Source of the DNA: Talpa occidentalis
Taxonomy: Eukaryota; Chordata; Mammalia; Eulipotyphla; Talpidae
NCBI RefSeq assembly: GCF_014898055.3
Contig: NW_023605194.1
Location: 59,063,361 to 59,127,360, forward strand
Direction of reading: 5' to 3'
Length of the DNA stretch: 64,000 nt
The translations under genes and the position numbers were made by a program. How positions within the stretch are numbered: the stretch's first letter is position 1; every line of letters starts with the position of its first letter. Shown one piece after another: positions 62,648 through 64,000 of the stretch. The notes under the pieces were generated by a model. It was given only the letters and a program-made list of their open reading frames with translations. It ran no database searches and had not been told where the DNA came from.

Positions 62648-62923
62648 TTTTATTTTTTTTTAAGATTTAATTATTTATGCATACAAGAGCTGGAGCACAG
62701 GCCAGAGATGTGGAGGGGTGAGAGGATTCACCAGAGACAGAGTGGGAAACAGAACAGGCAGACTGACTGAAATACACTGCTGAGGGGAGCAGCGGGCAAG
62801 ACAGGAGAGGTCTGCCTCGCCATGTGGGTTGCTCCTTGGCCGGCTGGGGATCAAACTCGTGCTGCAGAGGCTGAGGATTGCTTCACTGTGCGGAGCTTAA
62901 CCCCTTGGACCACCAGGGAGGCT
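62648..62923 (-). mobile_element. tRNA-derived SINE, older type, outer member of a SINE-in-SINE nest
   Basis: TAAGATTTAATTATTTATGCATACAAGAGCTGG start, cagacaggagaggtctgcctcgcc-type body and reversed head ggaccaccagggaggctcc. Its 13-bp duplication aatgcccatttta lies at 62635-62647 and only reappears at 63238-63250, beyond the second SINE. Confidence 0.88.
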
Positions 62924-63221
62924 CCTTTTTTTTTCTTTTAAAGATTTATTTATTCTTTCATTCATTCATTCATTCATAAAATACATACAAGCACTGGGTA
63001 CAGTCAGAAGTGCGGGAGGGTGAGAGAACTCACCAGAGCCAGAGCAGGGAGCAGAACAGACAGACCGACGAAATGCACTGCTAAGGAAAGCAGGGGGCTC
63101 GGCAGGAGAGGTCTGCGCACCATGTGGGACCCTCACAGGTGGCCGGGGATCGCACAGGCACTGCAGAGGATGTGGGCAGCATCCCAGCCCAGTGCTCAAC
63201 TGCTGCATCACCAGGGAGGCC
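62924..63221 (-). mobile_element. tRNA-derived SINE, inner member of the nest, minus orientation
   Basis: T-run, (ATTC)n-type tail (tcattcattcattcattcat), TACAAGCACTGGG, body, reversed head CACCAGGGAGGCCC. It is bordered by ccaccagggaggctcctt on the left and ccaccagagagggtctt on the right, which look like a diverged duplication of the outer SINE's 5' end. Confidence 0.9.
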
Positions 63222-63254
63222 CACCAGAGAGGGTCTTAATGCCCATTTTACAGG

Positions 63255-63600
63255 CAAACAATCTAACTCTCAAATCTCAAATTTTTAGATTATTCCTTTA
63301 CTAAGTGACAAAAATAAAATTTCAGTTCTTATCTGGATCCAAGTACAATATTCCTTCCCCACATAGTAATTGAAAATTTTAAGTAAAAGTATAGGGGTGG
63401 GGGGAGGAGGAAAGAATGGGGAGATAATAGATGGAAGATAATTTGCCTTAGAAGGCACACAACATTAAGTAGATATAAGTGCATCAAGAAATACATAGTT
63501 TTAGGGGAAAAATAAGAAATATCAACTGCTTTAGTGACAAATTAGCTTGTTGCTACAAAACCTGACTAGAACTTTATCAGTGATTTTGTAGTTTGGAATA
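63255..63600. other. Unassigned intronic DNA
   Basis: A GGGGTGGGGGGAGGAGG purine run lies at 63395-63411. No family recognised. Confidence 0.45.
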
Positions 63601-63780
63601 TTGAAAATTTATTTTTTTTATTTTAATTTACTTTTATTTAAATTTTTTACTTTTTTAAACAATATTTGCTTCCCCCCACCCCCTCAGGTTGAATCCCCAT
63701 AGAATATCCTTCCCCAAGGCACCCGTGCACCATCACCACAGTCTCCTGTTCTCCTCCCTCCTCCTCCCCTGCATATGGCA
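63601..63780 (-). mobile_element. L1 3'UTR fragment
   Basis: T-rich start, ttttaaacaatatttgcttcccccc, accccctcaggttgaatccccatagaatatcc, gtgcaccatcaccacagtc, then tcctcccctgcatat: the antisense of the 31-kb and 54-kb L1 3'UTR type. Confidence 0.82.
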
Positions 63781-63926
63781 AGTTTCTTAACAACACAATG
63801 GTATGATGAAATCAACATTTAAGAATAATTGGTTTTATTTAGATAGAGGGAGCAGTAATAGACAGAAACTAGAGAAAGATAAAATATTAATAGTGGGGAT
63901 GCTAAACATAATCTATGCATAAATAA

Positions 63927-63963
63927 ACACACACACACAACACACACACACACACACACACAC
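63927..63963 (+). repeat. (CA)n microsatellite
   Basis: About 18 CA units with one interruption (AACAC) near 63939. Confidence 0.96.
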
Positions 63964-64000
63964 GACAGAACTCTACTCCCTAATAATTTTCTGCATTTAA

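Overview
This window is non-coding, repeat-rich DNA from a placental mammal. It lies almost wholly inside two very large introns of PRKG1 (cGMP-dependent protein kinase 1), which is transcribed on the minus strand. The only host coding sequence I can support is one 64-nt exon at 11661-11724. It has clean AG and GT splice sites and encodes the start of the second cGMP-binding domain. The rest of the minus-strand transcript here is intron: more than 11.6 kb downstream of the exon and more than 52 kb upstream. I found no other PRKG1 exon, no other host gene and no structural RNA gene.

The eutherian assignment rests on PRKG1, on ancient MIR, L2, MLT1 (MaLR), L1M and hAT/Charlie relics, and on younger L1 copies. 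A lineage-specific, tRNA-derived SINE of about 250-300 bp is present in 21 copies. It has Pol III A- and B-box-like motifs and a shared body, and ends in TAAATAAATAAA-type tails. It is not Alu, B1/B2, a carnivore CAN SINE, bovine Bov-tA or equine ERE. A non-model laurasiatherian (for example a pangolin or a bat) is my guess, not something the sequence proves.

Layout. 0-11 kb: L1M relics with a younger L1 end nested in them, SINEs, two L2 copies, a possible old LTR and a few unexplained direct or inverted repeats. 11.66 kb: the PRKG1 exon. 12-24 kb: mostly unique intron, with an L1 3' end at 17.0 kb, an AT-rich block near 18 kb and an L1M copy around 21-22 kb. 23.9-25.3 kb: a three-level nest of L1 inside a MER1-like hAT element inside L2. 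25.7-26.5 kb: an inverted SINE pair. 30.9-32.3 kb: an L1 with target-site duplication (TSD), a hexanucleotide repeat and an MLT1 LTR. 36-37.4 kb: an L1, an older L1 and a second inverted SINE pair. 40-45 kb: a small retroposed fragment, SINEs and L2. 45.4-46.2 kb: L1M. 49.7-54.9 kb: SINEs, MIR, MLT1 and a 5'-inverted (twin-primed) L1. 58.3-58.6 kb: a long alternating purine-pyrimidine tract. 60.2-63.8 kb: hAT and L1ME relics, a third inverted SINE pair and a SINE-in-SINE nest.

I see no exciting new biological system. The most useful results are the PRKG1 exon, the readable order of nested insertions with their TSDs, three close inverted SINE pairs that could form long duplexes in PRKG1 pre-mRNA, a SINE subfamily with a shared 3' extension, and several hairpins and repeats with no obvious transposon origin.
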